Source: Protaetiibacter intestinalis (GTDB lineage: Bacteria; Actinomycetota; Actinomycetes; Actinomycetales; Microbacteriaceae). From it: a stretch of 64,000 bases of DNA. The DNA lies in the NCBI RefSeq assembly GCF_003627075.1, contig NZ_CP032630.1, forward strand, positions 992,001 through 1,056,000, given 5' to 3'. Both the position numbers and the translations under genes were made by a program. This document shows positions 1-8,819 of this stretch, piece after piece. The notes beneath the pieces were generated by a model. It did no database searches, was not told where the DNA came from, and saw nothing but the letters and a program-made list of their open reading frames with translations. Positions within the stretch are counted from its first letter, which is position 1. Every line of letters starts with the position of its first letter.

Positions 1-1168
1 CGTCGTCGACGACGCCACCCACCGGCCCACCGGCATCGGCGAGTTCGACCGCGTGCTCGGCGGCGGGCTCGTGCCGGGCGCCGCGGTGCTCGTCTCGGGT
101 GAGCCGGGGGTCGGCAAGTCGACGCTGCTGCTCGAGGTGGCGGCCCGCGCCGCCCGCCGCGGCACGCGCGTGCTCTACGTCTCGGGCGAGGAGTCGGCCG
201 GTCAGGTGCGGCTGCGCGCCGAGCGCACGGGCGCCCTCGACGACGAGCTCTACCTCGCCTCCGAGACCGACCTCGCCACCGTGCTCGGCCACGTCGACGC
301 CGTGCGACCCGGCCTGCTCGTCGTCGACTCGGTGCAGACGATCGCCTCCGCCCTGTCGGATGGCGCCCCCGGTCAGCCCGCGCAGGTGCGCGAGGTGGCG
401 GGCACCCTCATCCGCGTCGCGAAGGAGCGCTCGATCCCGCTGCTGCTCGTCGGTCACGTCACGAAAGACGGAACGATCGCCGGCCCCCGGGTGCTCGAGC
501 ACCTCGTCGACGTCGTGCTGAGCTTCGACGGCGACCGCCAGACGGCGCTGCGTTTCGTGCGCGCCCTCAAGAACCGCTTCGGCCCCACCGACGAGGCGGG
601 CTGCTTCGAGATGACGGGCGATGGCATCGCCGAAGTGCCCGACCCGTCGGGCCTCTTCCTCTCGCGCACCCGCACCCCCGTGCCGGGCACCTGCGTCACG
701 GTCACGCTCGAGGGGCGCCGGGCGCTCCCGGTCGAGGTGCAGGCGCTCGTCGTCGACACGAGCGCCCCCAACCCGCGCCGCATCGTGAGCGGCGTCGACG
801 GCGCGCGCGTCGCCATGCTGCTCGCGGTGCTCGAGAAGCGCTGCCGCATCAGGCTCTCCGACAAGGAGGTCTACGTCTCGACGGTGGGCGGCATCCGCCT
901 CGCCGAGCCCGGCTCCGACCTCGCGATCGCGCTCGCGATCGCCTCCGCGGCGAAGGACCGCCCGTTGCCGCGCACCCTCGCGGCGATCGGCGAGATCAGT
1001 CTCGCGGGCGAGGTGCGCGCCGTCGCGGGCGGCCGGCAACGGGTCTCCGAGGCCACCCGGCTCGGCTACACGACGATCGTCGATGCGGAGGCGGGCTCGA
1101 TCCAGACCGCCGAGTCGCTCGCCTTCTCGGCGCGCGTCCTCGAGCGGGTCGACGCCCCCGCGTTCTGA
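1..1168 (+). CDS. radA: DNA repair protein RadA/Sms, 3' part (5' end outside window)
   Basis: RadA is a RecA-like ATPase that promotes branch migration during homologous recombination. The reading frame is open from base 2, so the N-terminal zinc finger lies outside the window and 388 residues are visible. The Walker A motif GEPGVGKST is at about visible residue 33, and the RadA signature KNRFG is at about 190. The remainder, rich in charged and small residues (for example STVGGIRLAEPGSDLA and AIGEISLAGEVRAV), is the Lon-protease-like C-terminal domain typical of RadA. The gene ends at a TGA 20 bp before the convergent surface-protein gene. The identification is firm; only the start is missing. 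Confidence 0.95.
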   Translation, partial: VVDDATHRPTGIGEFDRVLGGGLVPGAAVLVSGEPGVGKSTLLLEVAARAARRGTRVLYVSGEESAGQVRLRAERTGALDDELYLASETDLATVLGHVDAVRPGLLVVDSVQTIASALSDGAPGQPAQVREVAGTLIRVAKERSIPLLLVGHVTKDGTIAGPRVLEHLVDVVLSFDGDRQTALRFVRALKNRFGPTDEAGCFEMTGDGIAEVPDPSGLFLSRTRTPVPGTCVTVTLEGRRALPVEVQALVVDTSAPNPRRIVSGVDGARVAMLLAVLEKRCRIRLSDKEVYVSTVGGIRLAEPGSDLAIALAIASAAKDRPLPRTLAAIGEISLAGEVRAVAGGRQRVSEATRLGYTTIVDAEAGSIQTAESLAFSARVLERVDAPAF

Positions 1169-1187
1169 CGCGGCCCTCCGGCCCCGC

Positions 1188-3431
1188 TCAGGCGAGGCGC
1201 CGGCGCACCACGAGCAGCAGCACGACACCGCCCGCGACCGCGAAGGCGCCCGCGAGGGTCCACGGCAGCGGGTCGACGCCGGTCGCGGCGATCTCGGCCT
1301 CGGTCTTCACGAGCGTGTTGTCGATCACGACCTCCACGGTCGTGCCCGGCGTGATCGTGAACTCGGCGTCGTAGCTCGCGAGGGCGACCGCCGGTCCGCC
1401 GTCGACCGACACCGTCGTGACCGTCGTCGCGCGCACGTCATCCGCGGCGCCGGTCTCCGGCTCGGTGATCCGGCACACGGTGCCGTGCATCACGGTGTAC
1501 GCCTGCTCGGTCTCGGACTCGCCGACGGGCACGCTGAACTCGAACAGGTCGCTGCCGTTCGGCCAGTCCGGCTCGGTGCAGGAGAGCTGCAGCTGCGCCT
1601 CGCCCGGCCGCAGCCCCGTGTCGGAGGTCGTCAGCTTCCGCACCGTGAGGTCGGATGCCGGAACCCACTCGTTCGTGAACGCGCAGTCCGCCTGCGAGTC
1701 GTCGGTCGTGAGCTCGACGACGACGGATGCGGCGAGGCGGTCCATCGACACCTGGTTCACCCCGCAGTCGATGTCGAGCACGTGCCAGTGGCCCTCGGTC
1801 GACCACGCGGGCAGCAGCTCCTGGATCTGGAAGTACGACGCCGGGTCGACGACGATGCCCGTCATCGGGTCGCTCGTCGAGTCGACGACGGCCTCCACCG
1901 GGGTGCCCTCCGCCGTCGTGGTCGCGCTCGCCGAGTAGCGGCCCTGCGTGACGACGGCACCGTCGGCATCGAGGCTGTCGATCGCGTAGGGGAAGGCGCC
2001 GACGCCGCCGACGGTGGTCTTGGTGATCGTGATCGACCCCGCCGGGGTGAACTTGTTGAGCCACAGGCACTGGGCGGCGCCCTCGTCCGGTACCTCGACG
2101 TCGACGCTGCGGAAGTTGCCGTCGCTCTGCACGGCCTCGGTGAGATCCTCCTCGCCGCACGTGGCCGAGACAAGCTCCCAGCTGCCGGCGGGGGTCGGGG
2201 CGGGAAGCTCTTCGGTCACGGTGTAGGTGCCGGCGGCGATGCCGATGTCGGTCGCGACCTCGACGGCGGTGCCGGGCTCGGTCACCTCCGCCAGGTCGGA
2301 TCGGGAGAAGCCCCCCGGGCCGGTGATCGTGAACGGGAAGTCGCCGACGCCGCCGGTGGTCTCCTTCCAGAGCGAGCCGTCGCCGAGGTGCACCCGGCTG
2401 TTGGTGTAGGTGCACACGACGTTCGACTCCGACGCGAGATAGATGCTCGTGACGCCGTCCACCGTCGTGACGGTGCTGCCGTCGAGCTCGCACACCGGGG
2501 GCCCGGGGTCGTTCCAGCCTTCCGGTACCACCTCCGAGACCTCCCACGCGGGATCGCCGTCGCCGACCGCACCGCGCACGAAGGTCACCGAGGCGGGCGA
2601 GCCCGCGTTCGGCGTCAGCGTGAAGTCGTTGACGCCGTCGCCGTTGGAGTCCTGGTAGGAGAGGTTGCCGTCGAAGCGGAAGGAGACGGGGCCCGCCTCG
2701 CCGTCCGCGAGCTCCTTGCGGATGGTGATGGTTCCCGGGTCGGGCGGCGGCTGCACCGCGTAGTAGTAGCAGAACACGTGCCGCTGGTGCAGGGGGTAGG
2801 TCACGAACTCGACGTTGTCGCCGTTGACGGCGTCCTGTGCGCAACGCAGCGCGGCGAAGCCGTAGCTGGTCTGCTGGTTGTTGAGCGGGGCGCTGGGCGT
2901 GCCGCCCTGCACCCAGATCTGACGACCCAACTGCACGTGAGCGGCCTGCGTGGCGTCCAGCTCGATGGTCGTGGCGCCGGCGATGGTGTCCCCGGTCGGC
3001 TGGCCCGACGAGTCGAGCAGAGCGGTGGAGGCCTGGGTGACGATCGAGGTGCCGTACGCCCCCGTGACGGTGCTCAGACTGAGCGGGTTGGTGGCCGGGC
3101 CGAGCATCCCCGTCCCCATCGTGAGCGTCCAGTTCGCGAGGGGCTCGCAGTCGGGCGAGCCGGCGGCCTCGGCGTCGGGGGTGACGATGCCGTTGCTCGC
3201 GTAGTCGGAGTCGGGGCCCAGGTCGCGCAACGACTCCATGATGTTGTTGCGCGCCTTGTTGGCCATCACGTCGCTGTACTCGTCGCAGACCCGCGCCACG
3301 AAGGTGATGTAGAGGCCGCTGCCGTCGGCGAGCGGCTCGATCTGGGCGGCCGCGGGGATCGTCGGCAGCACGGCGAGCGTCACCGCCGCCGTGCCTGCGG
3401 TCGCGACGCGAAGCGCACGCCCGAATGCCAT
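1188..3431 (-). CDS. secreted surface protein with four prealbumin-like (DUF5979/SpaA-type) repeats and C-terminal anchor
   Basis: The 747-residue product has a signal peptide (about residues 1-30, ending AAAQ). An N-terminal domain of about 200 residues follows, with several Cys and the segment GFAALRCAQDAVNGDNVE. Four repeats of roughly 110-125 residues come next (about 233-345, 351-461, 464-588, 594-709). Each starts with a strand such as ITIRK, ITITK or LTVRK; the first three end in a Cys plus TN-like motif (CTYTNS, CLWLNK, CAFTNE) and the last in VIDNTL. The tail is IAATG (about 714-718), a membrane segment and RRR, which resembles an LAxTG sorting signal of class E sortases. Repeats of this type form stiff stalks in Gram-positive adhesins. 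A role as a wall-anchored stalk or adhesin is inferred; the ligand is unknown and no sortase is present in the window. Confidence 0.75.
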   Translation of the reverse strand: MAFGRALRVATAGTAAVTLAVLPTIPAAAQIEPLADGSGLYITFVARVCDEYSDVMANKARNNIMESLRDLGPDSDYASNGIVTPDAEAAGSPDCEPLANWTLTMGTGMLGPATNPLSLSTVTGAYGTSIVTQASTALLDSSGQPTGDTIAGATTIELDATQAAHVQLGRQIWVQGGTPSAPLNNQQTSYGFAALRCAQDAVNGDNVEFVTYPLHQRHVFCYYYAVQPPPDPGTITIRKELADGEAGPVSFRFDGNLSYQDSNGDGVNDFTLTPNAGSPASVTFVRGAVGDGDPAWEVSEVVPEGWNDPGPPVCELDGSTVTTVDGVTSIYLASESNVVCTYTNSRVHLGDGSLWKETTGGVGDFPFTITGPGGFSRSDLAEVTEPGTAVEVATDIGIAAGTYTVTEELPAPTPAGSWELVSATCGEEDLTEAVQSDGNFRSVDVEVPDEGAAQCLWLNKFTPAGSITITKTTVGGVGAFPYAIDSLDADGAVVTQGRYSASATTTAEGTPVEAVVDSTSDPMTGIVVDPASYFQIQELLPAWSTEGHWHVLDIDCGVNQVSMDRLAASVVVELTTDDSQADCAFTNEWVPASDLTVRKLTTSDTGLRPGEAQLQLSCTEPDWPNGSDLFEFSVPVGESETEQAYTVMHGTVCRITEPETGAADDVRATTVTTVSVDGGPAVALASYDAEFTITPGTTVEVVIDNTLVKTEAEIAATGVDPLPWTLAGAFAVAGGVVLLLVVRRRLA

Positions 3432-3457
3432 CGACCAACCCCCGCTCTGTGGTGCGC

Positions 3458-5272
3458 TCAGCCTACGGCGTGGGCGTCTCGAGAGCCATCTTCACTTTCG
3501 GCGAGGGTGGCCGTGACGCCCTCGCCCTCGGGCTCCTCCGGAACGTCGTCGAGCTCGCGACCGCGCACCGCCGCCCACAGCGCGAGCAGCAGACCGGATG
3601 CCACGAGCGGGTCGCCGTAGGCCTGCCCGCCGAACTCGGCCAGGTCGCCGAGCGACACGGCGGCATCCGGATCGCGGGCGAGCGCGAGGAAGGCGAGCAC
3701 GGTGATGCCGAACACCGCGTTCGCGAGCACGAGCTGCACGCGCGCGGGGCGCGGGTAGGCGCGGGAGTCCTCGTTCGCCGCCTTGTAGCCGGTGAGGAAC
3801 GACCAGACGAAGCCGAACAGCACGACCGCGCCGCCCGCGAAGCCCAGCAGGAACGCGATCGGGTCGGTCACGATGTCGCGGTAGGCGAAGAGCGCCGACA
3901 TGAGCAGGGCGATGAGCACGGAGGTGGCGCGCGCCGGGGTGAGCGCGCGCCGCACGAGCGACACCACGAGCACGCCGAGGGCGAGCACCGCGCCGAGGAT
4001 CGCGAGCGCGTCGCCTCCCCACAGCAGCGGGAAGCGGAACAGCGCCGCGGCCGAGATGAGTGCGCCCGCGATGCCGACCGCCGCCATGAGCTCGGGGAGC
4101 GTGCGCCGACCGCGGCGGGCCTGCACGACGGCGAGCGCGATGAGCACGAGCGCGCCGACGCCGCGCACGATGAACAGCGGGATGGTGTCGGTCACCGCAC
4201 CCGCGACCCACACGAGGAACGTCGGTACCTCCGCGGGGGCGCCGTAGCCGAGCGCCACCTGGGCGAGCACGATGAGCGGCGTCGCGAAGATCGTGGTGGT
4301 GGTGAACGCCGCGACGACGAGCGCGAGTGCGTCGATGTGGTCGGTCATCCCCTGCGCGGTCGGCTCGCCGCGGCCGGGACGCAGGCGCGCGAGCACCACC
4401 CAGGCGCCCGCGATGAGGCCGAGCAGCAGCGCGGAGCCGAGGAGCGGGCGCACCGCCTCGGCATCCGCGAAGAGGGCGCCCGCGCCGAGCACCACATCCA
4501 CCGTGCGCCACACGGCGACGAGACCGAGCACGATGTAGACGGCCGTCGAACCGATGACGCCGCGCACCACCTTCGCGGCCCACAGCGCCGACGACACCGT
4601 CACGCTCGCCACGGCGGCACCGGCGGCGAGGCCGGCGGGCACCGCGAGCTGCCCGAGGGTCGAGAGGGTGAGGCTCAGCAGCAGCGGAACGAAGTCGAAC
4701 CCGGCCGCCCGGTTGACCGAGGTGAGCACCGCGGCGGTCACGATGAGCGGGCCCCAGACGAGCACGACGATCACCACGAAGTCCCACCAGCGGTAGCCGC
4801 GCCCGCCGCGCAGCGCGACGAACACGACGAGCCCGATGCAGGCCACGATCGTCAGGATGCGGGCCACCGGGATGTCCTCCTGGTCGGGCACCGAGATGAA
4901 CAGCATGATCGCGACGACGAAACCCGTCATGACCCAGCGCAGCCACGCCCGCGCGTGCAGGGCACCGGATGCGGCGAGGCTCGTCGAGAGGGCGGTGAGC
5001 GCGAGCACGATCCAGACGAGTGCGCGCGGCAGGGTGAGCAGCACCGTGCCCGACTGCGCGGCGAGCGGCACCCACTCGCGCAGCGGACCCGAGAACAGCA
5101 CGAGCAGCGCCGCCACGACGTAGCCGACGAGGCCGACCGTGACGAGCGGACGCAGCCCGAGCGGCCAGTCCACGTCGCGCAGCCGCCCCTCGTGCACGGG
5201 CGCGAGGATCACCCGGTGCAGGAACTCGTACCCGGCCTGCCGGGCAACGCGCAGCACGGGACGCCGCGTCAT
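3458..5272 (-). CDS. uncharacterised polytopic membrane protein (604 aa)
   Basis: I do not recognise a family. After a basic N-terminus (MTRRPVLRVARQAGYEF) the protein is almost entirely hydrophobic, with roughly 14-16 predicted membrane segments separated by short Arg-rich loops. The C-terminus is acidic (about DDVPEEPEGEGV) and probably cytoplasmic. The ATG overlaps the TGA of the upstream beta-propeller gene (ATGA), so the two are translationally coupled and probably act together. No transporter or enzyme motif is visible. It could be a transport or export component, or a scaffold for the extracytoplasmic propeller. Confidence 0.7.
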   Translation of the reverse strand: MTRRPVLRVARQAGYEFLHRVILAPVHEGRLRDVDWPLGLRPLVTVGLVGYVVAALLVLFSGPLREWVPLAAQSGTVLLTLPRALVWIVLALTALSTSLAASGALHARAWLRWVMTGFVVAIMLFISVPDQEDIPVARILTIVACIGLVVFVALRGGRGYRWWDFVVIVVLVWGPLIVTAAVLTSVNRAAGFDFVPLLLSLTLSTLGQLAVPAGLAAGAAVASVTVSSALWAAKVVRGVIGSTAVYIVLGLVAVWRTVDVVLGAGALFADAEAVRPLLGSALLLGLIAGAWVVLARLRPGRGEPTAQGMTDHIDALALVVAAFTTTTIFATPLIVLAQVALGYGAPAEVPTFLVWVAGAVTDTIPLFIVRGVGALVLIALAVVQARRGRRTLPELMAAVGIAGALISAAALFRFPLLWGGDALAILGAVLALGVLVVSLVRRALTPARATSVLIALLMSALFAYRDIVTDPIAFLLGFAGGAVVLFGFVWSFLTGYKAANEDSRAYPRPARVQLVLANAVFGITVLAFLALARDPDAAVSLGDLAEFGGQAYGDPLVASGLLLALWAAVRGRELDDVPEEPEGEGVTATLAESEDGSRDAHAVG

Positions 5273-7080
5273 CCGCCCACCTCCATGCCGGTCGTGTTCG
5301 ACTGCAGCACCCGGATGCCGTGCGGCATCGGCATGACGACGCGCGAGACCCCGATCGACGCCTCGCCGAGCTCGACCTCGCCGAGCACCTCGCCGTCGGG
5401 GGTACGCACCTCGAGGCCGGAGAGGCCCACGAGCACGAAGCGCTCCCCGTCGCCGAAGAGCCCCTCGGTCGCATCGCTCGACCACAGCATCGTGCCGTCG
5501 CCGTCGACCGCCCACGCGGCGGCCGACTCGTCGCTCTGCGCGACGACGACGCCCGACATCACGAGCAGCTGCCGGCCGACGCCGCGGTGCTCGGAGTCCC
5601 AGCGCACCGCGCCGTTCGCGGGGTCGAGGGCCCACACATCCGCCCCGGAGCTCTGCACGACGACGACGCCCTCGCCTGCCGCGACGAGCTCGGCGCCGTC
5701 GTACCGGGTGCGCCAGCGCTCGGAGCCGTCGGCGAGGGAGTGGGCGATGACGGTACCCCCGCGGTCGACGACGACGACGATCCCGTCGCCCACCGCGGGC
5801 GGCGCCTCGACGTCGGTGCGCAGCGCCGTCGACCAGAGCGTCTCGCCCGTCGCGAGGTCGAGCCGCCGCAGCGTGCCGTCGAGGCTCACCGCGAGGATGT
5901 CGCCGTCGGGTCCCGCGGTCGGCGGCGACAGCACGACGTCCGGGAACTCGACCGCCCACAGCCGCGCGCCGCGCCCGTCGTAGGCGAGCAGCCGACGCTG
6001 GGAGGTGGACACGAGCGTCACCTCGCCGATCGCCGAGAGGGCGAGCAGGTCGCCGCCGGGCGAGGCCTTCCAGGTGCGCGTCGCGGTCGTGCCGTCGACC
6101 GTGTAGGCGACGAGCCGGGCGCCGATCGCCGAGACGAGCGTGCCGTCGGAGGTCGTGGCGGCGAGGCCGTCGAAGGGCATGCCCTGCGGCGAATCGCCGA
6201 ACGCGGGGTCGGAGATGACGAAGGAGAGCTCGCGCGAACGCCAGTCGGCGGCATCCGCCCAGTCGGGCGGTGCCGGCTCGGTCACGAGCCCGGCCGCACC
6301 GAGGCCGCCGGCGGGGAGTTCGACGCTCGAGTAGTCCACGGGGTCGCCGTTCACGGTGCCGACGTCGCGGATCGCGCCGCGGCCGGGGCACCAGGTGATC
6401 GTCTCGGTGATCGCGAGCAGCACCTCTCCCGAGCTCGCCTCGGAGTAGCGGGTGTCGGTCGTCGCGAGGAGGCAGCCGGCGTCGCCCGCGGCGACCTCCC
6501 CCGACACCGTGTAGCCGAGCGCTCCGGAGGGCACGGCCGAACCGGAGCCCGTCCAGTGGGCGCCCGGGGCGGCATCCGCGGGCAGCATGACGAGCGCCGG
6601 CGAGAAGGCGAAGCCGATCTGCCCGCCCGTGACGCTCAGCATCGAGACGCCCGCGTCGCCCAGCAGGTAGAGCGTCGAGGTCGGGACGTCGTCGGGGTCG
6701 TCGATCGGGGTGATCGTCTCGCGCCAGAGCTGCATGTTCCGCAGCGCCGCCTCGGGGTACTCGCCGAAGAAGCCCGCGGCCGCGCTCGCGGGCAGTTCGA
6801 GCAGCAGGCCCGGTCCTGTGCCGCGCGCGTGCTCGTGCACGGCCCGCGTGCCGTCGGCCGCCGTCGTGAGCGTGGCCGCACCGTCGGCCGGCACGTACCG
6901 TGCGGCGCGCCCGCCGTCGCTCGGCGGGGCCACGAGATCGGATGCCGCGAGCCCCGCGGTGCCGGCCGCCACGACGCCGACGATGGTCGTCCACACGAGG
7001 GCGCGCCGGAGCGTCGAAGGGGCTCGCCGATCCGCGGTCTGCTCCTGAGGTTCCGCGGCGACGGTGGTGGTTTCGGACAT
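5269..7080 (-). CDS. membrane-anchored PQQ-like beta-propeller protein (603 aa)
   Basis: The start is the ATG at 7080 (MSETTTVAAEPQE); the open frame upstream of it has no supporting features. A short cytoplasmic tail is followed by one membrane segment (about residues 30-52, ALVWTTIVGVVAAGTAG). The rest is an exported domain whose C-terminal two thirds contain repeated blades such as LDLATGETLWSTAL, HSLADGSERWRTRYD and LDPANGAVRWDSEH, the W-containing repeats of PQQ-like or BamB-like propellers. Quinoprotein catalytic residues are not evident, so it is more likely a binding or scaffold domain than an alcohol dehydrogenase. It is coupled by a 4-bp overlap to the polytopic membrane protein downstream. 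The function is unknown. Confidence 0.75.
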   Translation of the reverse strand: MSETTTVAAEPQEQTADRRAPSTLRRALVWTTIVGVVAAGTAGLAASDLVAPPSDGGRAARYVPADGAATLTTAADGTRAVHEHARGTGPGLLLELPASAAAGFFGEYPEAALRNMQLWRETITPIDDPDDVPTSTLYLLGDAGVSMLSVTGGQIGFAFSPALVMLPADAAPGAHWTGSGSAVPSGALGYTVSGEVAAGDAGCLLATTDTRYSEASSGEVLLAITETITWCPGRGAIRDVGTVNGDPVDYSSVELPAGGLGAAGLVTEPAPPDWADAADWRSRELSFVISDPAFGDSPQGMPFDGLAATTSDGTLVSAIGARLVAYTVDGTTATRTWKASPGGDLLALSAIGEVTLVSTSQRRLLAYDGRGARLWAVEFPDVVLSPPTAGPDGDILAVSLDGTLRRLDLATGETLWSTALRTDVEAPPAVGDGIVVVVDRGGTVIAHSLADGSERWRTRYDGAELVAAGEGVVVVQSSGADVWALDPANGAVRWDSEHRGVGRQLLVMSGVVVAQSDESAAAWAVDGDGTMLWSSDATEGLFGDGERFVLVGLSGLEVRTPDGEVLGEVELGEASIGVSRVVMPMPHGIRVLQSNTTGMEVGG

Positions 7081-7138
7081 CGGGCTCCCGGGCTGGCTCG
7101 ACGCTACCGCACCGGGGCGCCCGCGGCACCGTGTCGCG

Positions 7139-7750
7139 TCAGTAGAGCAGGAAGGCCACGTCGTCGGCCGACTCGGCGTCGCCGAGCGACACCGACAGGC
7201 GGTAGGTCGCCCCGCCGGCGACGACCGGGTCGCGGTCCGAGTTGCAGGTCTCGGGCGAGGACCGCGTGCGGTCCCAGGCGAACGGGGTCGTCGTGAGCTC
7301 GACGCCCGGCTGCAGCACCTGCTCCATCGGCGTGGCGTCCGTCTGGCAGTCGGCCGAGTTCCAGATCGGGTCGGAGCCGCTGACGATCGAGTAGAGCTGC
7401 GCATCCGTGCCGACGTTGAAGGTGCACGGCGAGGTGCCGGAGTTGACGATCGTCATCGAGATCATCGGGTTCTCGCCCGCCTGGTACTCGGTCCGGTCGG
7501 TCACCGGGGTGAGGGTGATCTGCGCGGGATCGCACGCGGTCGATCCGTCGGCGGCGGGGGTGTCCGCGTCGGTCGGCTCGCCGCTCGGCGACTGCGTGCC
7601 ACCGGGGCCCTTCGTGTCGTCGGCTGCCGACCCGGGCCGCACGATGAGCAGCACGATCACGACGACGACCGCGAGCAGCGCGAGCCCCACGACGACCCGC
7701 CGACGCCGGTACACCGACGCGGGAAGTCGTCCGGGCTGTTGGCTCGACAT
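7139..7750 (-). CDS. membrane-anchored extracytoplasmic protein (203 aa), unknown function
   Basis: The chosen start is the ATG at 7750 (MSSQQPGRLP), after which an Arg-rich stretch and one hydrophobic segment (about residues 20-40) form an uncleaved signal anchor. A Ser/Thr/Asp/Pro-rich linker leads to a C-terminal domain of about 130 residues that looks like a beta sandwich. It contains four Cys (SPCTF, SADCQ, PETCN, TACDP) that could form two disulphides outside the cell. The pattern NPMISMTIVNSG resembles DUF4232/BsuPI-type Ig-like domains, but I cannot assign a family with certainty. It is in the same orientation as the propeller gene, 58 bp upstream of it. Confidence 0.65.
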   Translation of the reverse strand: MSSQQPGRLPASVYRRRRVVVGLALLAVVVVIVLLIVRPGSAADDTKGPGGTQSPSGEPTDADTPAADGSTACDPAQITLTPVTDRTEYQAGENPMISMTIVNSGTSPCTFNVGTDAQLYSIVSGSDPIWNSADCQTDATPMEQVLQPGVELTTTPFAWDRTRSSPETCNSDRDPVVAGGATYRLSVSLGDAESADDVAFLLY

Positions 7751-7881
7751 GCCGCCAGGGTAGGCCGGGAAGCGCGCGGAGGCGGTGCGCGTGCACGGCG
7801 TGTGCCGGATGGGCGGGACTCTCGGCGGATTCTTAGGGTGCGCCGTGAGTTCGCCCAACCCGGCCCCGCATCCTCGACGGC

Positions 7882-8238
7882 ATGACAGACTCCACGGCCC
7901 CCGCGGCCGAGACGCCCACCGAGGCGCCGGCCGAGACCCCCGCCGTCGACGAGACGGCATCCGCCCCCGCATCCGCCGAGCCGGCGAAGCCCGCCCGACG
8001 CTGGAAGACCCTCACCCTCGCGATCACCGCGATCGTCGCCCTCGTGCTGGGCCTCGGCGTCGGCGGCGTGAGCGGATGGGCGATCGCCAACGCGCAGCGC
8101 CCCGGCTTCGGCAACGGGCAGTTCCCGGGCGGCGGCTTCCCGAACGACGGGCAGATGCCGGACTTCGGCGACGGCCAGGGCCCGGGCAACGGCGACATGC
8201 CCCAGCCGGGCGACGGCTCGGGCTCCGGCAACTCCTGA
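7882..8238 (+). CDS. small membrane protein with Gly/Pro-rich outer tail (118 aa)
   Basis: The protein has an acidic, Ala/Pro/Glu-rich N-terminal part (about residues 1-38), a positive patch (KPARRWK) and one membrane segment (about 44-68). A low-complexity tail rich in Gly, Asn, Pro and Phe follows (for example FGNGQFPGGGFPNDGQMPDF). The orientation rule predicts the Gly-rich tail outside. No family is recognised. It stands alone, divergent from the 203-aa protein gene and convergent with the acetyltransferase gene. A potential -10 TTAGGG lies about 40 bp upstream. Confidence 0.6.
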   Translation: MTDSTAPAAETPTEAPAETPAVDETASAPASAEPAKPARRWKTLTLAITAIVALVLGLGVGGVSGWAIANAQRPGFGNGQFPGGGFPNDGQMPDFGDGQGPGNGDMPQPGDGSGSGNS

Positions 8239-8250
8239 GCCGGCCGCGCC

Positions 8251-8757
8251 CTACAGCTGCTTCAGCATCCGGGTGTTGCCGAGGGTGTTCTGCTTGACGC
8301 GGGCGAGGTCGAGGAACTCGGCCACGCCGTCGTCGGGTGAGCGTACGAGCTCCGCGTAGACCTCGGGGTCGACCACCCGCTCGCCGATCGGCTCGAAGCC
8401 GTGCCCGCCGAAGAACTCGGTCTCGAAGGTCAGGCAGAACAGGCGGCTGAGCCCCAGCTCGCGCGCGTCCTGTTCGAGCTGCTCGAGGATGGCGTGTCCC
8501 ACGCCGTGCTTGAGCCACGCGCCGGCCACCGCGATCGTGCGGATCTCGCCGAGGTCCTCCCAGATGACGTGCAGCGCACCGCAGCCGATGAGCTCGCCGC
8601 CCGCGGTCTCCGCGACCCGGAACTCCTGGATGTCCTCGAACAGGGTCACCCGTTCCTTGCCGAGCAGGATGCGTCGCTCGACGTACGGCTCGATGAGCCC
8701 GAGCATGCCCCGGACGTCGGCGGTGCGCGCGCGGCGCACCCGGAATCCACTGCTCAC
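8251..8757 (-). CDS. amino-acid N-acetyltransferase (N-acetylglutamate synthase-like GNAT)
   Basis: The 168-residue product is a single GNAT domain that transfers acetyl from acetyl-CoA. It has the acetyl-CoA binding region at about residues 75-95 (IRTIAVAGAWLKHGVGHAI) and the pattern FCLTFETEFFGGHGF seen in stand-alone N-acetylglutamate synthases of actinobacteria, which start arginine synthesis. The start is a GTG at 8757. The name rests on overall resemblance to the short NAGS family. Other arginine genes are not in the window, so substrate specificity is inferred. Confidence 0.75.
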   Translation of the reverse strand: MSSGFRVRRARTADVRGMLGLIEPYVERRILLGKERVTLFEDIQEFRVAETAGGELIGCGALHVIWEDLGEIRTIAVAGAWLKHGVGHAILEQLEQDARELGLSRLFCLTFETEFFGGHGFEPIGERVVDPEVYAELVRSPDDGVAEFLDLARVKQNTLGNTRMLKQL

Positions 8758-8778
8758 CCGCTCACCCTAGCGAGCCGG

Positions 8779-8817
8779 GCTCGCGGCCGCGGGACGCCTC
8801 TCCCCGCGGCCGCGAGC
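8779..8817 (-). terminator. hairpin terminator of the galactanase gene
   Basis: Perfect 15-bp inverted repeat (arms 8779-8793 and 8803-8817, GCTCGCGGCCGCGGG and its complement) with a 9-nt loop, immediately after the GH53 stop codon at 8820. No clear U-tract follows, which is common in high-GC actinobacteria. Confidence 0.7.
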
Positions 8818-8819
8818 TC

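Noticed and set aside
1083..5983. Very long plus-strand open frames opposite the surface-protein and membrane-protein genes
   Set aside because: They lie antisense to well-supported genes, are extremely Arg-rich without domains, and reflect the scarcity of stop codons in high-GC DNA.
3458..7129. A single 1223-codon minus-strand protein covering both the propeller and the membrane gene
   Set aside because: The upstream half is out-of-frame Arg-rich sequence over the propeller gene. The real membrane gene begins at the ATG at 5272 overlapping the propeller stop.
7751..7972. N-terminal extension of the 203-aa protein
   Set aside because: The added residues are basic and low complexity and would place the signal anchor internally; the ATG at 7750 fits better.
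8512..8600. Arginine operon around the N-acetylglutamate synthase-like gene
   Set aside because: No other arginine gene or ArgR-type site was found nearby.
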